Source: Prionace glauca
Taxonomy: Eukaryota; Chordata; Chondrichthyes; Carcharhiniformes; Carcharhinidae
NCBI GenBank assembly: GCA_037974335.1
Contig: CM075760.1
Coordinates: 31,332,902-31,396,901, forward strand
Reading direction: 5' to 3'
DNA length: 64,000 bases
In this document: positions 44,496-56,129 of the stretch, in pieces
Numbering within the stretch: position 1 is the first letter of the stretch
Layout: every line of letters starts with the position of its first letter
The notes under the pieces: model-generated
Seen by the model: the letters and a program-made list of their open reading frames with translations, nothing else
Databases searched by the model: none
What the model was told of the DNA's origin: nothing
Made by a program: the position numbers and the translations under genes

Positions 44496-45559
44496 GGCAA
44501 AGTCGCTCTCACCTCCTCTCACTGAATCAGGTCTGTGAACTGGATAGTGGATTTGTAATATAACCCAAATCATATCAAGACCAACTTGCCAGAATTCTTC
44601 ATTTCTGTGCTACACAATGAGTCTCTTTATATCGGCGGTGAGGATTTTTTTCATTTTCAGCGAACAGCCCTGAATGGAAAACTTCAACCATGATAACACA
44701 AATATTTCAACTATTACCCATTACACACACGTCCAATTTAAAGATTGGCCTTGTTAATGAAGCTATATTGAGTTTAGTACAACTCTAATTATTCTCTACC
44801 CCACAGCCTTGTGATTGTGCAGTCGCTGGGTTCATTTAGAACGGATGTTAATAGATGTGTGGATATTAAGAGTAAAATGGGACTCCGGGTAGTGCAGGAA
44901 GGTGATGAGAGACAGACAGATAAGCAGAAGTTCGAAAGGCAAAGTGACCACTGCTTGTTTTTTACTTGCCCCGCTCAGTGGGATCACAAACTGCCAGCTG
45001 ATCGGATGAAATGTGGGACAAGAAAGCAATAAACCAACTGTTTTTCACCTGTTGCTCTGTCAGGAATAGACCAATCGTTTTGCCGGACCGGATGTCACTA
45101 CATATCTTCTGAACTCTTACCTAAAACTATTGAGCTTTTACTCACTGAGTCCAGATCCAGCATCAGCTCTGTGAACATGTTGGAACATTTTCCTCATTCT
45201 TCACACCTACTGGTCTCCTAACTGGTAGCTCCCAAGTTACACAATTTTCAGTTGGTAATGTTGCTCACTGAGTATTTTGACTTTTACCCGTGTGCCTGCT
45301 TCATCTACAATATATTCTATTAATTTGATAATCTTAGTTGTAATAAAATGATAACAAAATGTTCTCTATTTCTGAAATAGGACAGATATTCCTGCTTCAG
45401 ACTCGGTCACACAGGAGCCCATTACAACCACTCTGTAATCATCAATTTCAGCTATTCCACCACTGCTACTTTCTCCTCATTGCTGTGAGAATCGGGTCAA
45501 TGCTCCCTCGTTCTTGAGCTACATTCCACTTGTTGGGAAAGCTTTCAGGGCAAAGGAAT
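44496..45559. other. Spacer; no gene seen
   Basis: No exon or recognised repeat. Confidence 0.4.
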
Positions 45560-45589
45560 TAGGTTTCTGTCATCTTTAGACACTTAAAA

Positions 45590-45662
45590 AAAATGGGGGG
45601 AATTTCAGTTTCCGTGAGCTGGGGCTGACTGACAGCGCGATGTATTTCTGCGGACTGTGATG
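45590..45662 (+). pseudogene. Relic 3' end of a TCR-like V exon
   Basis: Only the end of FR3 is left: FSFRELGLTDSAMYFCGL, then a stop, in front of a good RSS. The DSAMYFC motif and its exact position before the RSS identify it. The 5' part of the exon is missing, replaced by an A-tract and unrelated sequence. Confidence 0.75.
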
Positions 45663-45701
45663 TACAGTGACAGGAAGCTGAGGGGCCCTTGTACAAAAAC
45701 A
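45663..45701 (+). other. 23-spacer RSS of the relic V
   Basis: TACAGTG heptamer, 23-bp spacer, nonamer ACAAAAACA. The heptamer has lost the first C that RAG needs. Confidence 0.8.
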
Positions 45702-46075
45702 CTGCCGCAGTGTGACACTTTTCGTTGCCTCGGCAAAGCAGCCAGCATAACTAAGGGCCGCACATACCCCAGACATTCTCTCTTCCAACTCCTTCCATCG
45801 AGAAAAAAAGTTACAGAAGTCTGAGATACGTACCAATTGTGTCAAGAACAGTATTTTCCCTGCTGCCATTAGGCTTTTGAATGGACCTACCTTGCATTAA
45901 GTTGATCTTTCTCTACACCTTAGCTATGGCTGTAACAGTGCATTCTGCACTCTATCATTTCCTTTCCTATGAACGGTATGTTTTATCTGTGTAGCGCACA
46001 GGAAAGAATATTTTTCACTGTATACTAATCCATATTACAATAATCATTCAAATCAAATCAATTCGGACCTTCGTC
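45702..46075 (+). mobile_element. LINE 3' end, another family
   Basis: Abundant repeat text: ctcggcaaagcagccagcat, cagacattctctcttccaac, gccattaggcttttgaatgg and actgtatactaatccatatt, ending in a caaatcaaatc tail. It encodes the decayed terminus of an RT (FPAAIRLLNGPTLH). It starts right after the relic V RSS. Confidence 0.75.
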
Positions 46076-46084
46076 ACCGCTCCG

Positions 46085-46255
46085 CCATTCTAAGTGTTCA
46101 TAACTGAGTTCCATCTCATCCTAACTCCACTTCCCTGCCTTTTCCCTATACCCCTTTTCCCAGCTTTTGAATCAACCTAGTGAATCTGCTCTGCACCCCC
46201 TCCAGTATCAGTATATCCTTTCTCAAGTAAGGAGACCAAAACTGTACACAGTAGT
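46085..46255 (-). mobile_element. CR1-like LINE fragment
   Basis: Minus-sense RT thumb text (tgctctgcaccccctccagt, taaggagaccaaaactgtac), short and decayed. Confidence 0.6.
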
Positions 46256-46779
46256 AGTAATAGAATGATCATGTTCACTTGCTGCACTGTCAGTTGTTCA
46301 AAGCTGGAAACCCCACTGGCTATAATTGCCCAGTATATTAAGCAAAAATATTGAGAAAGAAATGATATGTATCTTGAACAAAAAACCCTGTGTGTGCAAA
46401 AAGTGCAGCGACCAAAGGAGATTTGGAGAACGATTCCAAAGAGGAATAGATAGGAGGAATGGCGTCATTTGGCGCCCTGAGATTCTATGATTCTCGTTGC
46501 TTAGTGTCCCTGCCGCTCTACTTATTGTTAGACACCTGAACAATGAGCAGGTGCAGGATGCTCAGACACTGTTATAGATTCAACCGTCACTATTTCCGCT
46601 CCAACAGCTCCGAGTGCAGCTGAGAGCCACTTCACTCAATATTGAGTCTGCCGTATCCCCGCCCACAACTTCCGTTTGCTACTCTCACTCTGACCCGATT
46701 GTGTGATTGGACAGATTGCTGTCGCTTCTCCATTCTAGAGGATTTCTCGCACTGCCGCGTTACAGACTCAGGAAGCATC

Positions 46780-46825
46780 ATGTTGAACTATCTCACTCCG
46801 ATTCTCATCTTTATCTCTCTTCCCA
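46780..46825 (+). pseudogene. Orphan V leader exon
   Basis: ATG opens 46 nt encoding MLNYLTPILIFISLP, followed directly by a GTAAG donor, the same length and form as the leader of the intact V at 44036. No V exon was found before 47.46 kb; that interval holds SINE fragments instead. It could be a lost V gene or a chance hydrophobic ORF, but length and donor favour the former. Confidence 0.6.
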
Positions 46826-47520
46826 GTAAGTAGCTCTTGGGGCGAAGGGGAGCAAATGATATGGGGCAAAGCGGATCGCGTTATTGAATTGTGTGACCAA
46901 CCATGTTCACAATGAATGACAGGACAGTCTCCAAAGGCCGAGTGGCCTCCTTCTGCTCTTACCTTCGGTGTGTTTATTCATTTCTTTCCTATAAAGACAG
47001 ATGTTATTCCTGACCAATAATAGCGATCGGCTGACACTGTTTTTTTTCTAACTTTTTCTATTATTTTACTGTTATTTTATTTTTTATTATATCCACTAAT
47101 CCCTCTAACCTACGCATCCCTGGATACTAAGGGGGAATTTCTTAGTCTGGCCAATCAACCTAACCCACACATCTTTGGACATCTTTAGTTAATAAGCTCC
47201 GTGTGTTTCATCCTGCCAAAAACATCACAGCACAATCGCTGATTTTGACTTCTTCTTCTGTTTGCATTTTTTCCCAATTTTTATGCTTTATAAAGAAATA
47301 AACCACTGCGCCTTTTCGCTTTGGATTTCGCTCATCCTGATTTCCATACAAACTCTTCCATTTTCTTCGAGTACATTTCCAACTCTCTTCATTTTAACCT
47401 TTTTACATTTTTCTGATTTAGTAAATGTTTTGCTCTCATTCCCCTTCACCATTGGAATTTAATATCGCGCTTCTTAAAACACTGATGTTCCAGGCACGGT
47501 GGAGCGGGTTTTAGAGACTG
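46826..47520. other. SINE fragments and AT-rich DNA
   Basis: SINE pieces at about 46930-46965 (gccgagtggcctccttctgc) and, in minus sense, about 47095-47180 (cctaacccacacatctttgg). Confidence 0.5.
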
Positions 47521-47524
47521 TGCA

Positions 47525-47563
47525 GGTTTTTGTCAGGGACCTCCCTGTGTTTAATACACTGTG
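47525..47563 (-). other. Consensus 23-spacer RSS of the inverted V
   Basis: Read on the minus strand: CACAGTG, 23-bp spacer, ACAAAAACC, both motifs perfect. Confidence 0.96.
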
Positions 47564-47896
47564 CCTCACGGCGCAGAGATAGGTGGCAGTGTCTGAAACC
47601 TGTACGTCTCTCACAGTCAGGATGCTGAGTTTGTTGCCTTCATCGATTGAGGCAGTGATTCTCCCGGCTTGATCGGTTCCCCGAGTGGCCATCACCAGAT
47701 GCTGGAGTGACTGATTCGGGAGTTGTCTGTACCAGCGCAGGACGTTAAAACCAGTGGGGATGGTACAGTTCATGGATAGGTTTCGCGTTTCACTGACAAC
47801 CATCCGCGGAGGGAACTGCATCACTTCAGCTTCTCCGGTCATCCCCGTACAGATCAGAGTTAAAAATAGGAGAAAGTCGAAGCAAATCCAGAACAT
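47564..47896 (-). CDS. Inverted TCR alpha/delta-like V with leader fused in one exon
   Basis: A single open exon on the minus strand encodes a signal peptide (MFWICFDFLLFLTLICTG) running straight into a V domain with no intron. The domain has FPPRMVVSETRNLSMNCTIP, Trp in VLRWYRQLPNQSLQHLV, RITASIDEGNKLSILTVRDV and SDTATYLCAVR just before the RSS. YLCAVR is a TCR V alpha-type ending. The start is the ATG at 47896, placing the signal peptide at the very N-terminus. The missing leader intron is unusual for a V gene and could reflect intron loss or a retrocopy. A TATATA motif lies upstream at 48088-48093. Orientation is opposite to the other V segments, so use on this chromosome would need an inversional join. 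Confidence 0.88.
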
Positions 47897-47899
47897 TCT

Positions 47900-48830
47900 C
47901 AATTATCGCGCAAAACCTGAAGATGAGAATTAACCGGGAGCCAAATGCTTTCTTCGGGTTCAGTTCAGTGCCGTGTTTATGTTGAACTGACAACAGCAGG
48001 CGGGTTCTCCTTTAACCACCCACACTGAGCTCTTCAGTCTGACACCAGCCCACACAACCTCTGAGCACACACCTGACCCGCTCATCTTATATATTTCTCA
48101 CGCCTCACACTGCTCCCTGCTGGTGTATGCTGGTAAATGCAGGGTGTAATTCTTCACTTGGACCTCCACAAGTTGCGTTTCACCAAATAACTACAAATGA
48201 GAACAGCTGTTCCCTTCTTCCGGTTATAGGTCTTTTATTGCTGGAGAGCTTGCAATCCTCCTTTATTCTACTTTCCAACGATTGCAATGCATTTACCTCT
48301 CTCATTCTTGCTAAAGTTTTATTCCACTGTGGCCAGTTGCGGTGTGCCAAGAAGGTCCCGATGTTAGTCCTAAAATAACGTTCCATAATTTCAAATTGTT
48401 TAACACGAACTGATCTATTTATCGAGTATTTGTAACATAACAACAGTACTGGCAACATTGAAAACATACAGAATATCTTTAAAATATTAATAAGTTTGAT
48501 ATCAGTGTTAAAATTATGTTTCTGCTTCCGTATTTGTTCCTTCAATCAAATATTCCTCAATAAAGAAATGCGCCCCGATAATGAACTTAATCCTTCTGCC
48601 CTCTCCTGTTGGCAAAATCACTACAATATACAACATTAAAACCTGTTCCATTCTGGAACCAATTCCAACAATTCCGTTATCTACAGCAATGACCTCTTGT
48701 CCCCGGCTGTTCTAGAAAGGGGAACATTTGGTTAACATTGACTTTACCAATCCAGTTGAGTATTTAAATGCCTCAATCACCCCCCCCCCCTCATTCTTCT
48801 GTACCCCAGCGGGTATGAGCCCAAGATACT
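47900..48830. other. Upstream of the inverted V; no further gene seen
   Basis: Contains the candidate TATA at 48088 and otherwise AT-rich DNA with no supported exon. Confidence 0.4.
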
Positions 48831-49420
48831 AAACCGCTCCTCATATGACAGCCCATTCAAAATACTGATGAGAACAGATGTGGAATACCGTAACCAGTTT
48901 TGGGCCTCTTATTTATTTCATTGGAGGTAGCTCGGAGAAGGTTAACGAGGATGATCCCCATTATGGAAGGATTGTCTTATGAGAAAAGGATAAAGAGGCT
49001 GGCCCTCTGCCCATTGGCATTTAGAAGAATGAGAGATGATTTAATTGAAATATATAGGAGTATTGAGGGGCTTGACAAGCTAAATACTGAGAAGATGTTT
49101 CCCCTAATGGAAGAGTCTAGAACCAGAGGACAAAGTCTCAGAATAAATGGGCGCCAATTGAAAACTGAGATGAGGAACAATTTCTTCATTCGGAGGGCGG
49201 TAAATCTTTGGAACTCATTGCTGCAGAGAGCTGTGAGGGTAAAGTCATTGTTTATCTTTAAGGCTGAGATAAATAGATTTTTGATCAGTAAGTGAATCAA
49301 GAATTATGGGGAAAGGGCAATAAAGTTTACGTGAGGAATGTTGGAACATCCATGATTCCATTGAATGGCAGAGGAGGCTCGAGAGGCCTTACCCTGGCCC
49401 TTTGTCATTTGATCTTAAGG
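48830..49420 (+). mobile_element. CR1-like LINE 3' end, separate subfamily
   Basis: Plus-strand frame with RRLTRMIPIMEGLSYEKRIK, RRMRDDLIEIYRSIEGLDKL, MFPLMEESRTRGQSLRINGR and NFFIRRAVNLWNSLLQRAV, then 3' UTR with cagaggaggctcgagaggcc. 5'-truncated. Confidence 0.85.
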
Positions 49421-49736
49421 TTACAGCCTGGTTATTTTATGCCGAAAACACGGGGTTGTCAATTCTGTCAGAAAACACTCAGTCGAAAGGAAAATAATCA
49501 TCAATTTAACTAAAGAGTGTAATCAGCACTGTAGTGATTCAATGATCCAACGTTGCACATCATTGGAGGATAAGAGGCAAATTATCACAGCCAATCCACA
49601 TAACATTCACATCCTTGAACTGTGGAAGGAAATGGAGCACTCGGGGGAAACTCACACATGGATATGGGTAGAGTGTGAAAATCGCATACACTCGCCCAAG
49701 GCTGGAATTGAATCCGTTTCCCTGTCGCCTGTTTAT

Positions 49737-49786
49737 CTCTTAGTGATAACCACACTGGTTATCACCACACTGGTTATCACTAAGAG
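49737..49786. repeat. 16-bp perfect inverted repeat with internal direct repeat
   Basis: Arms 49737-49752 and 49771-49786 (phrase tggttatcactaagag) are perfect complements. The loop carries one more tggttatcacca copy. Confidence 0.85.
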
Positions 49787-50427
49787 GTTCTTCCTTCTTG
49801 TGAATGTGATCACTATTTATGACAGGAATACTTCAGACATCAGATCTGTCTTTTCAAATTTAACTTGTCTGTTTAAACAGATTAAATCCTCAATCAAATT
49901 AACATTCAGTGGAATATCTATCTGTTCGCAGATGGTTTATTACTTGTGACATCAGAACATTCAGAACTAATTGTGAAATGGAATGTGTCATGTTCTTTTA
50001 ATTAAATATAACTGGTGGAATGAATGTTCAAAAATTTTCGATTCATTTTGAACCAACTGTTAAAATTCTTAAAATAAACCGCTATTTTGAGTTGAAACTG
50101 ATCAACAAGTGACGGTTTATCTGGTTTTGCTGTCATGAACATTTCATTGTAAACTGTGAGGTATTTATGTAAATAAATACAAAAATAGTAATTCCAAATT
50201 AGATTGTTGACTGACAGAAACACAACAAATATTTCCCCACGAACAGAGCACAGAAATAGAGACAGTCATGCAAATCAATCAACGGATTCCAGTAATGATT
50301 GTTTTTCAATATTATTTATTCATCAGTTATGTGAGGAAAAACATCATGATGATATCTATGTTCAGAATTAGGAAATAATCCCTCTGATCCCGAAATATAA
50401 TGACACGGCAAATTTGTTCATGGAAAT
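49787..50427. other. No gene seen
   Basis: AT-rich DNA without supported features. Confidence 0.4.
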
Positions 50428-51683
50428 ATAAGAACATAAGAACATAAGAAATAGGAGCAGGAGTAGGCCATCTGGCCCTTCGAGCCTGCCCCGCCATTCA
50501 ATAAGATCATGGCTGATCTGTCGTGACTCAGCTCCACCTTCCCGCCCTCTCCCCATAACCCTTAATCCCTTCTCTTATCAAAAACCCATCAACCCGTTTC
50601 TTAAAAATATTTAGCGAGGCAGCCTCCACCACTTCAACGGGCAGAGAATTCCAGAGATTCACCACCCTTTGAGTAAAGAAGTTCCTCCTCAACTCTGTTC
50701 TAAACCGCCCCCCCTTTATCTTGAGGTTGTGCCCCCTAGTCCTACTGTCTTTTTTGAGCGGGAAGAGTCTCTCCACCTCTATCCTATCCATCCCATTCAT
50801 CATCTTATACGTCTCAATGAGACCTCCCCTCATTCTTCTAAACTCTAACGAGTACAAGCCTAGTTTATTCAGCCTCTCCTCATAGCTCAATCCCCTCAAC
50901 TCCGGTATCAGCCGAGTAAACCTCCTCTGCACTCCCTCCAGGGCCAAAATATCCTTGAGCAGATGCGGCGCCCAAAACTGCACACAGTACTCCAGCTGCG
51001 GCCTCACCAATGCCCTATACAGCTGCAGCAAGACCTCCCTACTTTTATATTCAATCCCCCTCGCTATGAAGGCCAGCATCCCATTCGCCTTCCTGACCAC
51101 CTGCTGCACCTGCAAGCTGGGTTTTTGCGACTCATGCACAAGGACCCCGAGGTCCCTCTGCACCGTCGCCTGCTGCAGTTTTTCGCCCCGTAAGTAATAG
51201 TCCTTCCTACCATTCCTCCTACCAAAGTGGACCACCTCACACTTGCCAACATCAAATTCCATTTGCCATTTCCTGGCCCATTCGCCCAGCCTATCTAGAT
51301 CCTTCTGCAGACTCTCCACACCCTCCGCACAATTTGCCTTTCCCCCAATCTTGATGTCATCAGCAAATTTCGACACCCTGCACTCGGTTCCCTCCTCCAG
51401 ATCATCTATATAAATGGTAAATAGCTGAGGCCCCAGCACCGACCCCTGGGGCACCCCACTAGTCACCAACCGCCAATCCGAATAGCATCCATTGACCCCC
51501 ACTCTCTGCCTCCTATTTGACAACCAATCCTCTATCCACGCTAACACCCTACCCCCAACTCCATGTCCCCTGACCTTCTGCAATAACCTCTTGTGAGGTA
51601 CCTTGTCAAACGCCTTCTGAAAATCCAGAAAGACCACATCCACCGGCTCTCCTCTATCCACTGCCCTAGACACATCCTCATAT
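50428..51683 (-). mobile_element. CR1-like LINE, best-preserved copy, 381-codon open RT frame
   Basis: One open minus-strand frame from DRGEPVDVVFLDFQKAFDKV through SGVPQGSVLGPQLFTIYIDD, the catalytic FADDIKIGG box and LVRPQLEYCVQFWAPHLLKD to the terminus FKKRVDGFLIREGIKGYGER, followed by 3' UTR and a tail of aacataag units at 50429. It is truncated in the RT palm at its 5' end. The FADD core is intact. The low decay makes it the youngest copy here, but it cannot be autonomous without the endonuclease and ORF1. Confidence 0.93.
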
Positions 51684-51919
51684 CCTGTGTTTCATCTCTT
51701 TCCCTGTCTTTCTCCTGTCTGGTTCTGTGTTTTGTCTCTCCACGATGGTTCATCATCTTCACGCCACAGCATAAATTCAGTGTCTGCCTAATCTATTCTC
51801 TCAGCCAGAGTTATAGGCTTCTAAAAGAATGTAATTCAATTATCTGGAATCCGTCAGTGAGATTTACTCTCAAAGATCTCTTGAGCATTCTTTGGTCTTG
51901 AAATGCTCGATATATTTTC

Positions 51920-52560
51920 TTCTGTATCTAACCTCGGCTGTAGCTAGTGATAAGGATTCGATGTGGCACTACCGAAAGATCGTCCCTTATACTTAGCCGG
52001 TGCTATACCTGTCCTTAGAATATTTGACGAGAAAGTGACGAGGAATATTTACTCTGGATCTAAACTCACTGTACTTGTCTTATGAATGTTTGATTTGACT
52101 TTGTCAAGGAAGATTTAATCCGTATTTAATCTCTGCTGTAACTGACGTGGGTGTGTTTTGTGGAACGGTGTAGACGGCTCTTTCCCCTATACCGAACACT
52201 AATTTAAACCTGCCTCCCGAATCTCTGAAGGAAGAGTGAAGAAGGGGTTTTACGTAGAAGAGAGTCCATGCGCTTTCTGCCTCCTTTTTGTTTGAGCAGG
52301 CTTGTACAGGGAGTTTCATTTTGTTTCTAGACAGTATACTGTTCTCGGAATGTTTGATTTGGAAAGTATAGATGGAGATTCACTTTGTATCTAAATCATG
52401 CTAGTCCTTCCTTGGGAGTGTTTAATTTGGCAATGCAGAGGAAACTTTGCATTCTTCAGGTAACCCTATGTTACTCCTGTCCTGTAAATTTTTGATGGGA
52501 CGGCCATCTCTACAAATTTCATGGGGATTGAACTAGTCTCTTTATATTACAGTACACGTA
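51920..52560 (+). repeat. Decayed satellite, unit about 70-80 bp
   Basis: Recurring landmarks gaatgtttgattt, ggagattcactttgtatcta and gtccttccttgggagtgttt are diverged from a satellite I know as common in sharks. Confidence 0.6.
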
Positions 52561-52870
52561 CCTCGTGTCAGCTTCTATTATGAGGCCATGGCTTTGTTTA
52601 GTTTTCACTAGACCCAAACTCTTAATATATTGCACGTAGAAATGTATATTGCCTGTCTCTATTCATGTTAAACTAGATGTTTTATCTGTTTGTACTAAAT
52701 TGGACGCTGTCCCTGTTTATATTACATGTCACCATGTTTCTGTTTATTTTAAGCTAGGTGTTGTCTCTGTTTATATTAATTTAGACCTGTCTCTGCTTGT
52801 TTTAAACCAGATGCAGTCTTATATTTGCAATTGACCGTGTCCACAATTATATTGCATTGGACGTGGTTTC
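52560..52870 (+). repeat. Degenerate 40-50 bp tandem repeat
   Basis: ctctgtttatatta-type phrases repeat with decay. Similar in texture to the array at 0.93-2.04 kb, in the opposite orientation. Confidence 0.45.
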
Positions 52871-53074
52871 AGTTTTTACTGTATTGTTCAATGCCAGTAA
52901 TGATGAAAGTGGTTGGGAGAACACAGTTCTCTGCATCCTTATCCAAGCGCAAACTCTATGAGGTTTTGGACACTGGAAAAAAGAAGCGATATCTAAAATC
53001 TACTTCTGCTCTCTGCATTGAAAATGGACACCAAGTCGTGTGTAGCAGCACTGTCAACAACAATAAAAACCAAA

Positions 53075-53175
53075 GAAAATTACAGCGCAGGAAAAGGCCT
53101 TTCGGCCCTACAAGACTGCACCAACTAAACACTGTCGATCTAATACTGCCCATTTCTGGATCCTGCATAATAGCA
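53075..53175 (-). mobile_element. LINE 3' tail fragment
   Basis: A short reverse-sense end: aattacagcgcaggaaaagg, then cctttcggccctacaagact. Confidence 0.5.
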
Positions 53176-53257
53176 ATGCTTTTATCTCAACACATTTTCT
53201 CTTCTTCTCTCAGAATCGTTTAGTAATACCGGCATAATTCGAACAGAGACACTGCCA

Positions 53258-53432
53258 CCTGTGATAGTGGAGTCGGACACTTTAGGAACATTCAAACGGT
53301 TATTGGATAGGCACATGGAGCACTCCAGAATGATAGATAGTGGAATAGCTTGATCTTGGGTTTGGACATAGCTCAGCACAACATTGTGGGCCGAAGGGCC
53401 TCTACTGTGCTGTACTGTTCTATGTTTCTATG
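53258..53432 (+). mobile_element. LINE 3' end fragment
   Basis: Last codons and tail of a LINE: tttaggaacattcaaacggt, gttattggataggcacatgg and gtgggccgaagggcctctac, ending in a ttctatgtttctatg repeat. A related piece is at 59.52 kb. Confidence 0.75.
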
Positions 53433-53901
53433 TAAATGCATCACTGTGTCTATCTCCAGTGGAAGTGTATAGTCAATATTTAATATTCAGTGCATTAATG
53501 GTCTCCCGTGAATGGAAAAACTACAACTAAAAGACTCTGGGCCGATCGATATTTTTACGGGGAAGTTTGATGTGTTGATGAGTGAAAAGTGAACTGAAGG
53601 CGATGTTACTGTGTTTAGATCGAAGAAAAAGGGTGGAGTCTGATGTGGCGCATCAAAACTTGGAAACCAAAAAGGAAAGTAGATTAGTTGGGCCGAATGG
53701 CCTGATCTGTCCTATAAACTTTCTGAAACTTACGCCCCTCTGAGTTAGGAAACAATTGTGTTCACCTCTCCTCCAAGCTGGAAGTCAAAAATGGAAGCAT
53801 TTAAAATCAAAAAAGAAGCACACTTTCCTGATATCTCACCAGTGGTTTTATTGTCTCCAGAATTCTCCAGTTTATTGACATTTATTGTACATTTTCTGCA
53901 G

Positions 53902-54293
53902 ATCCAAATCCACGGGAACCGGTCGTCTCTGTCCTCCTGCCCTCGGCAGAAGAAGTCTCCGCTCAGAGATTCGTCTCCCTCAGCTGCTTAGTGAGAGGTT
54001 TCTCCCCCCGAGAGATTTTCGTCAAGTGGACCGTCAACGACAAGCCGGTGAATCCCGGGAACTACAGGAACACCGAGGTGGTGGCGGAGAACGGCGATAG
54101 CTCCTTCTTCATGTACAACCTGTTATCCATTGCAGCAGAGGAATGGTCCAGCGGCGCTTCTTACTCCTGTGTGGTGGGTACATGAAGCCATCCCCTTGAA
54201 GATCATCAACAGAACAGTTGACAAATCCAGCGGTAAACCGGTTTTGTGAACATTTCCCTTGCGCTGATGGACACCGTTAATTCATGTCAGTGA
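53902..54293 (+). pseudogene. IGHM: Second IgM C4 exon with secretory tail, frameshifted
   Basis: The acceptor TTTTCTGCAG and the C4 sequence ([53 protein letters not shown]) are almost those of the exon at 20772. An extra T at about 54179 shifts the frame just after the second domain cysteine, and one base is missing after GKP in the tail. The tail itself still spells the usual mu end (NISLALMDTVNSCQ) in its own frame. The internal donor (AGCG|GTAAAC, 54232/54233) survives, and AATAAA follows at 54321. C1-C3, V and J of this unit are not in the window upstream. Confidence 0.92.
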
Positions 54294-55330
54294 GAATCAC
54301 TCACTTCCATTAAAAACTTCAATAAAAAATAAGAATAACATTTTCCTCTAACGATAAATGAAATACCCAATTGTTTAATTGGTTGTTTTTTCAGTTTTAC
54401 TTCCATTAAATATCTTTGGTTTAAGTCAGATATTTTCAGGTCTCTGTCCCAACATTCTTGAACCAGTGCTCCCAGCGGAGACACACACTAGGTTAGGGAT
54501 AGAGTAGAGCACATTCATTACAGGACACCGCAAAATATCTTCAGCATCTTTCCTCCCGCCGAGGGAAAAAAAATCTGTCAATGTTAACATTTCTGACACA
54601 CAAACACAAAATTTAGATCTCTGTGTCCTTGCTTCTCGCATTGTTCATGTTTTTCCTTTTGATGTCAGCTTTAAGCTGCTGCACTGGGAGCTTAAGTGAG
54701 GGTCACACAAAAACATGGAGAAATAATACCCCGATCGGATTGAGGGAGAATGAAATTGTTAACATCCTGGATTCCTACTAACCCAACACGAGAGGGGAGG
54801 AGCAGTAGCTAACCCATGTACCAAAACTTCCTCAATGAAGAGAGGAGGAACTTTTAATCCATTGTACCTCCACTTCCTCAGTGGTTAGAACCATCAGGGA
54901 CATTGCTTCACTAGGTAGAGAGAGGGATACTCTGAGTTCACTCTCCTCCCTGTCCCCAAGTACTGTGTTTGGAAATGAACGGCTATCTACTATAAGGTTG
55001 CCAACAGTACAAATTAGTTTCCGGTTTACTTGCTCCAGGTGTTGAATCATTACCTTAATCGTTGTAATACATATATACACATGCAACATAATTTAAACAT
55101 GATTCAATACTCTTGTTCCTGTTAATCATGTGCTGGCATACATTTCCCATGACACAAGTTTAAACAAATAATAGAATCCTCACTTGTCTGTCCCTGGGTT
55201 TCAGAGATGCATAAATGAGTTATTTCATTCGCTCTCCTGATGTCACCGTGGCACTCACGGAATTCATGCGACAAACACTGACGATATAGTCCATTGTTCG
55301 TATTGTTTGGATCAAATTCAGTTAATGATT
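54294..55330. other. C4-membrane intron of the second unit, first part; no gene seen
   Basis: No recognised repeat or exon. Confidence 0.4.
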
Positions 55331-55422
55331 GCAGTAAAACTTGGAGCAACGGTTAAAAAAAATACACACACTGACAGCACTGCACAGAAGTGCCACAAGT
55401 ATAAGGACGCACATAGACGTGT

Positions 55423-55460
<38 letters not shown>

Positions 55461-55891
55461 GCAAACACACACACACATACATGTCAACACAAATGCATAA
55501 ATACACACACAAATATGCACACACATACAGAAAGCCACAAGTAAATATACACAATCGCATGCACATCTTCTCCCCACCCCCACAGGCACACATGCATATA
55601 CTGAAAAACGGACAAACAAATTCAAATGCAAACACAAAAGCACACAAGTGCACAACGCACATAAATACATACACAAAACCACAGAGAAATATGCATGCAT
55701 ACAAATATGCATTCATACACCATAACTTCATGCAAGATATACACAAACGAACAAAAACAAACACGATCACGCAAATACACTCATGGGCAACACTACGCGA
55801 ACAAAAATACACACAGACACAAATATGCACAGACACAAATACTTCCATGCACTAATGTACAGAGGCACAAATACATTCATTCTCTCTCTCA

Positions 55892-55934
<43 letters not shown>

Positions 55935-56092
55935 TTCACACGCACACATACACACTTAAACACACACACTCACACACCCATACACACACATACTCACACA
56001 CACACATGCACTCATTAACATGCACTTGTACAAACAGGCAGAAAAAAACAACATGCACGTAAATAATGAAATATGCACAGACACACAAACAC

Positions 56093-56129
<37 letters not shown>

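Noticed and set aside
50528-51673. 381-codon ORF as a host gene
   Set aside because: It is the reverse transcriptase of a CR1-like LINE, with RT motifs and a LINE 3' tail.
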